NCBI RefSeq assembly: GCF_900240245.1 | Contig: NZ_OESQ01000001.1 | Coordinates: 2,004,186 to 2,068,185, forward strand | DNA length: 64,000 bases | Reading direction: 5' to 3' | Source: Lachnoclostridium edouardi | GTDB taxonomy: Bacteria; Bacillota; Clostridia; Lachnospirales; Lachnospiraceae | Shown here: piece by piece, positions 1 to 7,073 of the stretch | Position numbering within the stretch: position 1 is the first letter of the stretch | Layout of the letters: each line of letters starts with the position of its first letter | Position numbers and translations under genes: made by a program | Notes under the pieces: generated by a model | Told to the model about the DNA's origin: nothing | What the model saw: the letters and a program-made list of their open reading frames with translations, nothing else | The model's database searches: none

Positions 1-518
1 AGGTCAATCCAGTACAGACAAAGCGGCTTTATGAAACTGCTTTAGAATATGCCGGCTTAACCGGCGATGAAATTGTATGGGATTTGTACTGCGGAATCGG
101 GACGATTTCTTTATTTTTGGCGCAAAAGGCCAAAAAGGTATTCGGCGTGGAAATTATTCCTCAGGCAATCCAGGATGCCCGCCAAAACGCTCAGTTAAAC
201 CACATGGAAAATACAGAATTTTTTGTGGGAAAGGCAGAGGAAGTTCTGCCGGAGCAGTATGAGAAAAACCAGATTCGCGCTGATGTAATTGTGGTAGATC
301 CCCCCAGAAAAGGCTGTGATAAGGTCTGCCTGGATACGATTGCAAAGATGGCTCCAAAAAGACTTGTGTATGTCAGCTGTGATTCCGCCACCCTGGCCAG
401 GGACGTGAAGTATCTGGGGGAACAGGGATTTCAGGTGAAGAGGGTGCGATGCTGCGATATGTTCCCGTGGAGCGGGCATGTGGAAACGGTTGCCCTGCTG
501 ACGAGAAAAGCCCGGTAA
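1..518 (+). CDS. rlmD: 23S rRNA (uracil-C5)-methyltransferase, 3' part
   Basis: C-terminal part of a SAM-dependent RNA methyltransferase of the RlmD/RlmCD (RumA) family, which makes 5-methyluridine in 23S rRNA. The frame is open from base 3 and enters the protein at NPVQTKRLY, so the 5' end lies before the window. Visible are the SAM-binding motif [11 protein letters not shown], the motif DPPRKGCD, the catalytic cysteine in [10 protein letters not shown], and the C-terminal [13 protein letters not shown] segment typical of this family. The catalytic domain therefore looks complete. Whether an N-terminal TRAM domain or Fe-S cysteines are present cannot be seen. The gene is a chromosomal backbone gene bordering the accessory island that follows. 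Confidence 0.93.
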   Translation, partial: VNPVQTKRLYETALEYAGLTGDEIVWDLYCGIGTISLFLAQKAKKVFGVEIIPQAIQDARQNAQLNHMENTEFFVGKAEEVLPEQYEKNQIRADVIVVDPPRKGCDKVCLDTIAKMAPKRLVYVSCDSATLARDVKYLGEQGFQVKRVRCCDMFPWSGHVETVALLTRKAR

Positions 519-675
519 ATCAAGGGGGTGAATTGAGTTTTTAGTGAGGAGATAAAGACTGAATTCAACCGAGACAGAAAGAATGTCCATTTCTCCGGCT
601 CATTCATCTGAGATATGACACGAAAAATCCGTGTATAATAAGGAAAAAAGACTTGACTAAATAGGGGGGCTTAAT

Positions 676-1710
676 TTGGCAAAAAAGAAAAATGAAATAA
701 GTATTCGCTCAAGTGCAGCGGAATATCTTACCTATGTTGCTTCTGTAGGAGAACAAGAAGATAGTATCGAAATGCGTTATGAGGACGAAAATATATGGCT
801 CACACAAAAAATGATGGCTACACTTTACAATGTAGAAACTAATACAATAAATTATCACATCAAAAAGATTTTTGGTGATAGTGAATTACAGGAAGATTCA
901 GTTATTCGAAAATTTCGAATAACTGCTGTTGATGGTAAAGAATATAACACAAACCATTACTCATTGGAAATGATTATTGCTGTGGGATTTAAGGTTAATT
1001 CTGAACGTGCAGTGCAGTTCCGTAAATGGGTAAATCAGATTGCAAAGGATTATACCATCAAAGGTTGGGTTATGGATGATGAGCGTCTAAAGCGAGGTAC
1101 TTATCTGACAGATAAGTATTTTGATGAACAGTTAGAACGCATCAGAGAAATCCGTGTAAGCGAAAGGAAGTTTTATCAGAAAATTACAGATATTTATGCC
1201 ACTGCGATAGACTATGACAAAACTTCTGCAACAACAAAAAGGTTTTATGCAACAGTCCAAAATAAAATGCATTTTGCAGTTCACGGTCACACGGCTGCTG
1301 AATTGATTGTAGAGCGAGCCGACCACCAAAAGGAGCATATGGGACTTACTACCTGGGCAGATGCTCCGGATGGCAAGATTAAAAAAAGTGATGTAACGAT
1401 TGCAAAAAATTATTTAAGTGAAAATGAATTGTATCAATTGAACCGTATGGTAACAGCATATTTGGATTTTGCTGAAAATATGACTTTAAGGCATATTCCT
1501 CTTACTATGGAAGATTGGGAAAAGCGACTCAACAGTTTTATTGAAATGTTTGATTATGGCATTTTGCAAGATGCCGGGAAGGTTTCTGCTGAAATAGCCA
1601 AACTTCACGCTGAAACGGAGTTTGAGAAATATCGTATCTTTCAAGATAGGCTATTTATGTCTGATTATGACAGGTATTTACTTGAGTTAGAAAAAAATGT
1701 GAAGAAATAA
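676..1710 (+). CDS. RhuM family protein
   Basis: A 344-residue protein of the RhuM family (named after a Salmonella pathogenicity-island gene). Its biochemical role is not settled; homologues are common in defence and mobile islands and beside restriction genes. The N-terminal half has the family's DNA-binding-like region (IWLTQKMMATLYNVETNTIN, then SVIRKFRITAVDGKEYNT); the core has YSLEMIIAVGFKVNSERAVQFRKW and VMDDERLK, and the C-terminal half has the conserved HGHTAAELI. The start is TTG at 676, placed six bases after a run of G (662-669). AT-rich composition and neighbours that are mostly broken suggest acquired DNA. A relic of a second, related copy lies inverted at 4595-5089. Confidence 0.88.
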   Translation: MAKKKNEISIRSSAAEYLTYVASVGEQEDSIEMRYEDENIWLTQKMMATLYNVETNTINYHIKKIFGDSELQEDSVIRKFRITAVDGKEYNTNHYSLEMIIAVGFKVNSERAVQFRKWVNQIAKDYTIKGWVMDDERLKRGTYLTDKYFDEQLERIREIRVSERKFYQKITDIYATAIDYDKTSATTKRFYATVQNKMHFAVHGHTAAELIVERADHQKEHMGLTTWADAPDGKIKKSDVTIAKNYLSENELYQLNRMVTAYLDFAENMTLRHIPLTMEDWEKRLNSFIEMFDYGILQDAGKVSAEIAKLHAETEFEKYRIFQDRLFMSDYDRYLLELEKNVKK

Positions 1711-1888
1711 ATGCAACGTTAAAGATGATTCAAAAAAGTGACACCAGTGGTGACACAGTTAGTGGAAATTGTGTCTGATAACTGATGCCACAAGGAGGTT
1801 AAAATTAGATATATCTAATTTAATTGCTGATTTCCGGCAATTTGCTCCAGAATTTGCTGCGTAATATTGTATTGTGAATGGAGCCATA

Positions 1889-2413
1889 ATGAAGCTTAAT
1901 GCAATACAAGAAATGGGTTACGATGAATTTGCTCTTCGCTCAACAATGAATATGCCATCGCGATTATATAGATATTATCCTGATGTCGCGAGCAATGAAA
2001 AAACCACTGGTGAAACAGTTAATTATTCTCTTCAGGCATTGGAAAATAATACTGTTTTTCTCCAATCACCGACAGAATTTGATGATGTATACGATTCTGA
2101 TATACATATTGATTATTTAGAATATGAGCATCTTCGCTTGACTGAATATTGCCATAGATGTGGTCTTGATATTGATGCAAATCAATCTACACAGGATATT
2201 GGTAATGTTTTGGTTAAGGCTTTGCATGAGCATTACATTGCGAATGGAAATCTTGAAAATGTATTTACCCAAATTCCCAATTCTAAAATTGAGGAACTTT
2301 CAAATAAGTGGTTTGTTTTAGCTGTCATCAATGAATTATATAAAACGTTTGATTTTGGAAAGGCTACAGCGTCTGTATTACAAATTGAATATCGTGATTA
2401 TATAAGTATATAA
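1889..2413 (+). CDS. DUF2971-like protein, C-terminally truncated
   Basis: The 174-residue product resembles the N-terminal part of DUF2971 proteins: LYRYYPDVASNE, then an ALENNTVFLQSPTEFDDVYD segment. Family members are usually considerably longer, and the ORF ends without the C-terminal half, so it is probably a remnant. Function is unknown; family members often occur in defence islands. ATG at 1889 is preferred to GTG at 1874 because GGAG sits five bases upstream of it. The gene is followed by a broken kinase gene and is very AT-rich like the rest of the island. Confidence 0.55.
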   Translation: MKLNAIQEMGYDEFALRSTMNMPSRLYRYYPDVASNEKTTGETVNYSLQALENNTVFLQSPTEFDDVYDSDIHIDYLEYEHLRLTEYCHRCGLDIDANQSTQDIGNVLVKALHEHYIANGNLENVFTQIPNSKIEELSNKWFVLAVINELYKTFDFGKATASVLQIEYRDYISI

Positions 2414-2441
2414 TACAACTAATACATGATGAGTATGAAGG

Positions 2442-2942
2442 GGAAATATTGATGAAATAATTAGTGAGATAGGTGCATTTGATACTGTTTATGAATGTCA
2501 TTCTGAGCTAAATGATAAATATACTATTAAGATATTAAAAGCAAATGATAATAATGCTATCTCACGTTTTCAGAAAGAGGTTAGATTAACGAGCCGTTTA
2601 AATCATCCTAATATCATAAAAATAGTGGCACAAGATACTACTGGGGATAGAAAGTATTATATAATTCTGATACGGATATAACTATAAATGATTTAGGTCT
2701 TAGCAGACAAATTGACTCATCTTCGATAAGGTTGACTCATGTTGGAGATGTCTTTGGAACACAAAGATATATTTCTCCGGAACAAACTCAAAATTCGGAA
2801 AATGTTAATGAAAGAACTAATATATATGCGTTTGGTAATTGTAATGCAACAGTATTTGTTAATCAGATTTACTCTCGTAATCCGCTATATCAATAATGAT
2901 TTTCGTATAAGTGCCACAGCAAGAATGTTAAACGATAGTTGA
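2442..2942 (+). pseudogene. Ser/Thr protein kinase relic
   Basis: Three reading frames together spell out a decayed Hanks-type kinase. The frame from about 2442 gives the N-lobe: ISEIGAFDTVYE (glycine loop), YTIKILKA (ATP lysine) and RLNHPNIIKI. It stops near 2680. From 2669 a different frame gives INDLGLSRQ (DFG-like) and GTQRYISPEQ (APE region) followed by NIYAFGN. From 2898 a third frame gives FRISATARMLNDS, as at the end of many bacterial kinases. The catalytic loop (HRD) between the first two parts is missing. There are thus at least one deletion and two frame changes, and the gene cannot make an active kinase. It may once have worked with the truncated DUF2971 gene upstream. Confidence 0.75.
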
Positions 2943-3120
2943 GACTGTGGAGTATCCTAATGGCAAGATATATTTTTCACTATTAAATATAAAAATGTGA
3001 TTCAAAAGCATTAAATATGAATAATTTTGTGATTTGGGCTGTATTTTTCGTATTTTTCGCATATAATAAAAGTGTGATTTTGAAACCTAAAACTCCAATA
3101 AAAATGTGAGGAGTGACTCT

Positions 3121-4461
3121 ATGGAACGATTTATTTTAAAAAAGTTGCTGGACTGGAAGAATTCTCCCTACCGCAAACCCTTAATCTTGAAAGGTGTACG
3201 TCAGGTAGGTAAAACCTGGATTCTGAAAGAGTTTGGCAGACGCTGTTATGAAAATACAGCCTACTTTAACTTTGACGAAAATGAAGAATACAAACAATTT
3301 TTTGAAACCACCAAGGACGTAGATCGGATTCTACAAAATTTGATGCTTGCCAGCGGTCAGAAAATCTTGCCTGAAAAGACCCTTATTATCTTTGATGAAG
3401 TGCAGGACTGCCCTAAGATTATTAACTCTATGAAGTATTTTTGCGAGAACGCACCACAGTACCATGTTGCCTGTGCCGGTTCTCTGTTGGGTATCGCGCT
3501 GGCGAAGCCATCCTCCTTTCCGGTAGGTAAGGTCAACTTTATGCAGATTGATCCAATGACCTTCACTGAGTTCCTACTTGCCAACGGCGATGAAAATCTG
3601 GCGCAGTATCTGGAGGTGGTAGATACGCTAGAGCCAATCCCCGATGCTTTCTTCAATCCGCTGTATGAGAAGTTGAAGATGTATTACGTCACCGGCGGTA
3701 TGCCGGAGTCGGTACTGATGTGGACGGAGGCAAGAGATGTTTCTGCCATGCAGGAAGCTTTGTCCGGAATCATTGGAGCCTATGAGCGTGACTTTGCCAA
3801 GCATCCTAATCTTAGCGAGTTCCCGAAAATTTCAATGATCTGGAAGTCTGTTCCTTCTCAACTGGCAAGGGAGAACAAGAAGTTCATCTATAAGGTGGTC
3901 AAGGAAGGCGCACGAGCCCGTGAGTACGAGGATGCCCTGCAATGGCTGGTGGATGCTCGCCTGGTGCATAAGATCTATCGCAGCTCCGCTCCCGGCTTAC
4001 CGATTGCAGCCTACGATGACTTGTCTGCTTTCAAGATTTATCTGGTGGATGTGGGACTGCTTCGCCGTCTGGCGCAGTTGGCTCCCACGGCCTTTGGCGA
4101 AGGTAACCGACTATTTACTGAATTCAAAGGTGCATTGACTGAAAACTTTGTATTGCAGACTTTGATTACTCAGTTTGAAGTCATGCCCCGTTATTGGAGC
4201 CAGAGCAACCCACCTTACGAAGTAGATTTCCTCATTCAGCGGGAGAACGATATCTTCCCCGTGGAAGCTAAATCCGAAATCAACACCACCAGTAAGAGTA
4301 TGAAGAAGTTCAAGGAACTGTTTCCTGAAAAAGTTAAGCTCCGAATTCGCTTCTCTCTGGATAATTTGAAGTTAGATGATGATGTGATGAATATTCCGCT
4401 GTTTATGGCAGATCAGGCAGATCGATTGATTGGGTTGGCATTAGAGCAACTACAGAAATAA
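3121..4461 (+). CDS. AAA ATPase with DUF4143 domain
   Basis: A 446-residue P-loop ATPase of the widespread AAA_14/DUF4143 family. The Walker A motif is GVRQVGKT at about residues 25-32, Walker B is LIIFDEVQ, and sensor-like GSLLG follows. The C-terminal DUF4143 region carries YEVDFLIQ...FPVEAKSE, the D...ExK pattern of PD-(D/E)XK-type nucleases. The family's function is not well established; proposed roles involve DNA or toxin-antitoxin-like processes. ATG at 3121 has AGGAG eight bases upstream and is preferred to GTG at 3106. It is one of only two intact genes in the 0.5-6.1 kb island. Base composition is less AT-rich than its neighbours, hinting at a different source. A strong terminator follows. 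Confidence 0.85.
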   Translation: MERFILKKLLDWKNSPYRKPLILKGVRQVGKTWILKEFGRRCYENTAYFNFDENEEYKQFFETTKDVDRILQNLMLASGQKILPEKTLIIFDEVQDCPKIINSMKYFCENAPQYHVACAGSLLGIALAKPSSFPVGKVNFMQIDPMTFTEFLLANGDENLAQYLEVVDTLEPIPDAFFNPLYEKLKMYYVTGGMPESVLMWTEARDVSAMQEALSGIIGAYERDFAKHPNLSEFPKISMIWKSVPSQLARENKKFIYKVVKEGARAREYEDALQWLVDARLVHKIYRSSAPGLPIAAYDDLSAFKIYLVDVGLLRRLAQLAPTAFGEGNRLFTEFKGALTENFVLQTLITQFEVMPRYWSQSNPPYEVDFLIQRENDIFPVEAKSEINTTSKSMKKFKELFPEKVKLRIRFSLDNLKLDDDVMNIPLFMADQADRLIGLALEQLQK

Positions 4462-4490
4462 ATGCAAAAATTATTACAGATGACATAACA

Positions 4491-4538
4491 AAGGCCTCCA
4501 TTGGTAAGCTATCAAAATACTAATGGAGGCTTTTGTTT
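4491..4538 (+). terminator. Rho-independent terminator
   Basis: Inverted repeat GCCTCCATT (4494-4502) and AATGGAGGC (4522-4530) followed by TTTTGTTT, directly downstream of the DUF4143 ATPase gene. Confidence 0.85.
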
Positions 4539-4594
4539 ATTTGAGTTTTCTTGAAATAACCGGTAGATTATCCAGGGAAACTCATAAGCTTCGA

Positions 4595-5089
4595 CTACAT
4601 GGGAATATGTTGCCGGGTTTGATTTTCGGCATAGTCAAAATACATAATGACAATACAGTTTAAGTTATATATTTCGTCCTTTAAATGATGTTAACCCCCC
4701 ATATTATCTTTTTCGGTGTCAGCATGTTCAGCAATTAATTCTGAGGCCGTATGACTATGTACAGAGTAATGGAGCTTATTTTGTACTGTTTTGAAAAATA
4801 GATCGGCCTATGGGCTTTTGGTATCATAATCAATGGAGGTAGCAAAAATATTACGAACATTCATATAGGCCCTTTTTTCAGAAGCTAGAATATTGCGGAT
4901 ATGTTTAAGAAGTTCATCAAAATAATCTGTACCGAATGATTTCGGATTTTTCAAACGTTCATCATCCATTACAAATCCCTTCCGCATGTATTTGGAAAGA
5001 ATAGAGGAAGCCCAATTTTTGAAACGTATTCCTATATTGTTTCTTACACGGTAACCTATAGCAAGAATTATTTGTAAATTATATATTGT
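4595..5089 (-). pseudogene. RhuM family relic, opposite strand
   Basis: One continuous minus-strand frame reads YNLQIILAIGYRV, then GFVMDDERLKNP, TDYFDELLKHIRN, IDYDTKSP, an amber codon (4810-4808), then FFKTVQNKLHYSVHSHTASE, an ochre codon (4693-4691), and YFDYAENQTRQHIPM before another stop. Each segment aligns in order with the intact RhuM gene at 676-1710 (for example HGHTAAELI versus HSHTASELI). The relic lacks about the first 110 residues, about 25 codons between the second and third segments, and the C-terminus. It is a diverged paralogue rather than a recent duplicate. Confidence 0.82.
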
Positions 5090-5239
5090 TTATATTCAGG
5101 ATGGATATAATTAAGCCTGCTACTGTAATGGTAATCATAAACTCTTCATATGTACTCAACCACCCCTTTCGTAAGACTTCCGAAGTGGTGGAAGCTGCCC
5201 TCTCAGTTGCCCGGGTAAGTATATTATGCTGTCAAGGTG

Positions 5240-5273
5240 TGCCCCTCTGACTCACTCCAGGGGGCAGTTTTTG
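5240..5273 (+). terminator. Possible terminator hairpin
   Basis: TGCCCCT (5240-5246) and AGGGGGCA (5259-5266) can pair with one bulge and are followed by GTTTTT. No intact gene precedes it; the 5090-5240 stretch shows no recognisable coding sequence. Confidence 0.45.
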
Positions 5274-5337
5274 CGGCTTCTGTGTCGATAATGCAGTACT
5301 CTATATTTTCTTGAACTGCTGATAAATCGCTTGCCTT

Positions 5338-5813
5338 TCAGCTATTCAAATATTCTAAAAGACTTTCAGCCGTTGTCTGTTTGATAAGCATGTAATCTTT
5401 ACAAGAATTAAGATATTCCTTCGCATTGTTGTCGGTTACCTCTGGAGCGGCGCTCCATATTTGTTGCGTAAATTCTTTGAATTCCTTAGTAACATTATAC
5501 AGATCTGTCTGAGAAATTTGGTTATATGCATAAGCTTCCATTGCTTTCATAACTTGGTTATGTGCATTGATTACAGGAAGTACATATCCCCGAATTTTCT
5601 CATAAAGAGCTATGACTTCGTCTTTTGATAAAACTGACGATGCTTCAGAATTCTTTTATCAGCAGAATTAACAATATATGATTCATTCGTGGTTTTTGCG
5701 CCTGAATTATTGGAAAATTATATTGGTGTTGCTATTCCGATGATAACACAAAGAGCAAAAAATACAGTTATAATGATTCTAACAGGTTTGTTGAACTTTT
5801 TGTATTTCCACAT
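5338..5813 (-). pseudogene. Exported small protein, broken
   Basis: Reading the minus strand from ATG at 5813 gives a basic N-terminus and a single hydrophobic segment (VRIIITVFFALCVIIGIA), typical of a membrane anchor or signal peptide, then TPI and a TAA stop. The same frame continues with SNNSGAKTTNESYIVNSADK. After a one-base shift near 5655 another frame runs 100 residues through SSVLSKDEVIALYEKIRGY to EYLNS at 5338. Joined, this would be a protein of roughly 158 residues with an extracytoplasmic, Glu/Lys-rich helical domain. I do not recognise the family. One nonsense codon plus one frameshift make it inactive. Confidence 0.6.
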
Positions 5814-6024
5814 AAGAATTACTTTCAGTCTGATGTAGCAAACATAATAGGAATAATACTGAAAACAGTCTATGAAAAAATGAAAAATGGTGTATTTGAG
5901 GGTGATGAACTTGTGGACAGCGCAGGAGATGCCAAATTCTCAGAAAATTTAATAGTGGATAGACGGAATCTCATATCTTGTATTGTAAACCTACACTTTT
6001 TAATTATTCAGTTGTATACACCCC
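5814..6024. other. Intergenic tract with possible ORF remnant
   Basis: No convincing gene. On the plus strand an open frame without a good start reads NIIGIILKTVYEKMKNGV and GDELVDSAGDAKFSENLI up to a TGA near 6047, which looks protein-like but is not a family I recognise. It is probably another decayed fragment of the island. Confidence 0.25.
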
Positions 6025-6053
6025 TTGTCAGGACGCTTCAAGAATGATATAAT
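6025..6053 (+). promoter_or_regulatory. Sigma-A type promoter
   Basis: TTGTCA at 6025-6030 and TATAAT at 6048-6053 with a 17-base spacer. No ORF starts downstream; it faces the hairpin pair at 6076-6146. Confidence 0.65.
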
Positions 6054-6059
6054 TACACA

Positions 6060-6146
6060 GGGAATTTGTTTATATCTTGCCGGAGCAGCCCGGTAAGAGA
6101 AAAACATGTGAAGCCGCTCGGTATGCCGATACCGGGCGGTTTTGCT
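6060..6146 (+). ncRNA. Candidate small RNA, about 87 nt
   Basis: From the start point expected for the promoter at 6025-6053 the transcript would contain two GC-rich hairpins: CTTGCCGG/CCGGTAAG (6076-6083 with 6090-6097, loop of six) and CCGCTCGGTAT/ATACCGGGCGG (6114-6124 with 6129-6139). The second is followed at once by TTTTGCT and looks like an intrinsic terminator. There is no credible coding frame. The RNA would end just beyond the 3' end of convergent treR. It could be a free small RNA, or the promoter-terminator remnant of a lost gene. I match it to no known family. Confidence 0.4.
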
Positions 6147-6165
6147 GTAATTTCCCTATCCGTTT

Positions 6166-6900
6166 CTATCCGTTTACTTTTCTTATTGCATTATCCTGAA
6201 AGCGGAAATAGTCTGGTCTGTGGCGGGACTGAGTGTATTCAAACATAGTTCCCTCGCTGTTATATGTATAGCTGGTGACAACAGCCACGCAATTATAGTC
6301 ATTTATATCAAGGTTCATATATTTTTCGTCTATTTCCGTGATCTTTTCTACAGTCATAATCCGCTTGCTGTTTATAATTGTCATGTGAAGTGTATTCTCC
6401 AGATAATTATAAATAGAATCCTGGGCAATTTCCTCAGTGAGGCCGGGCACAGAATCTTTTAAAAAGTAGTTGTGATTTAAAATCAGCGGCCGGTCATCCA
6501 GATAGTGCAGTCTCTGAAGATAATATAATTGTGAACCCAGGGGAAATCCTGTGCGCTTAGATAAAGACAGGTCTGCTGTTATTTCTAAAAACAAGAGAAC
6601 CTGGGTTCTGGCAATTTGTCCATTTCTAAAGGCAGATTCTTTAAAACTTTCAATTTCCCCAATAGTAAAAGCAGTCTGTTCTATGGGCCGGTATATGTTG
6701 CGCACGCCTTTGCCCTGCAAAGTTTGAACATATCCGTCGGTCACTAACTTGCTTATGGCCCGGCGGACAGTGTTTCTGGAACAAGTATAAACCTGAATCA
6801 ATGTATTTTCTGAAGGAAGAAGCTCCTGGTAAGGAAATTCATTTGATTCTATTTTTTTCTTTAAATCCTGATATATAAATTCATATTTAGCTTTTGGCAT
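6166..6900 (-). CDS. treR: Trehalose operon repressor, GntR/HutC family
   Basis: A 244-residue GntR-family regulator. The N-terminal winged helix (FIYQDLKKKIESNE, LPSENTLIQVY, SRNTVRRAISKLV, GYVQTLQGKGV) is followed by a UTRA ligand domain of the HutC type. By analogy with Bacillus TreR it would bind trehalose 6-phosphate and repress the divergent trehalose operon. ATG at 6900 is chosen since the helix-turn-helix starts right after it and AAGGAAAG lies upstream; the frame is open further upstream into the operator region. Three palindromic operators sit between this gene and treP, so autoregulation is likely. The assignment to trehalose rests on the adjacent EIIBCA and phosphotrehalase genes. 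Confidence 0.87.
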   Translation of the reverse strand: MPKAKYEFIYQDLKKKIESNEFPYQELLPSENTLIQVYTCSRNTVRRAISKLVTDGYVQTLQGKGVRNIYRPIEQTAFTIGEIESFKESAFRNGQIARTQVLLFLEITADLSLSKRTGFPLGSQLYYLQRLHYLDDRPLILNHNYFLKDSVPGLTEEIAQDSIYNYLENTLHMTIINSKRIMTVEKITEIDEKYMNLDINDYNCVAVVTSYTYNSEGTMFEYTQSRHRPDYFRFQDNAIRKVNG

Positions 6901-6977
6901 ATGATCAATTCTTTCCTTAATATTTATTTTTAAATCTATACTCATTATAAATGCTGGATAACCAAAGTCAAGAAATA

Positions 6978-6991
6978 CTTGTTTAAACAAA
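6978..6991. promoter_or_regulatory. TreR operator 1
   Basis: CTTGTTTAAACAAA, one of three copies of the palindrome CTTGTTTAAACAAG in the treR-treP gap; upstream of the -35 element, so it could also govern treR. Confidence 0.8.
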
Positions 6992-6997
6992 TTTATA

Positions 6998-7026
6998 TTG
7001 ACATGTTTAAACAAGTGTGATATAAA
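6998..7026 (+). promoter_or_regulatory. treP promoter
   Basis: Consensus TTGACA at 6998-7003 and TATAAA at 7021-7026 with a 17-base spacer. The spacer contains operator 2, so repressor binding should block RNA polymerase. Confidence 0.8.
7002..7015. promoter_or_regulatory. TreR operator 2
   Basis: CATGTTTAAACAAG, lying inside the promoter spacer and overlapping the last base of the -35 box. Confidence 0.8.
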
Positions 7027-7039
7027 AAGATTAAGAAAA

Positions 7040-7053
7040 CTTGTTTAAACAAG
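7040..7053. promoter_or_regulatory. TreR operator 3
   Basis: Perfect palindrome CTTGTTTAAACAAG about 14 bases downstream of the -10 element, before the treP ribosome site. Confidence 0.82.
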
Positions 7054-7073
7054 ATATAGCAGGAGGAAGGGTA

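Noticed and set aside
1791..1862. Small gene after AGGAGG at 1796
   Set aside because: A 20-residue frame (SNLIADFRQFAPEFAA) follows the ribosome-like site but has no start codon; likely a fragment.
3062..3067. Promoter of the DUF4143 ATPase gene
   Set aside because: TATAAT is present but no acceptable -35 lies 16-18 bases upstream, so it was not listed as a promoter.
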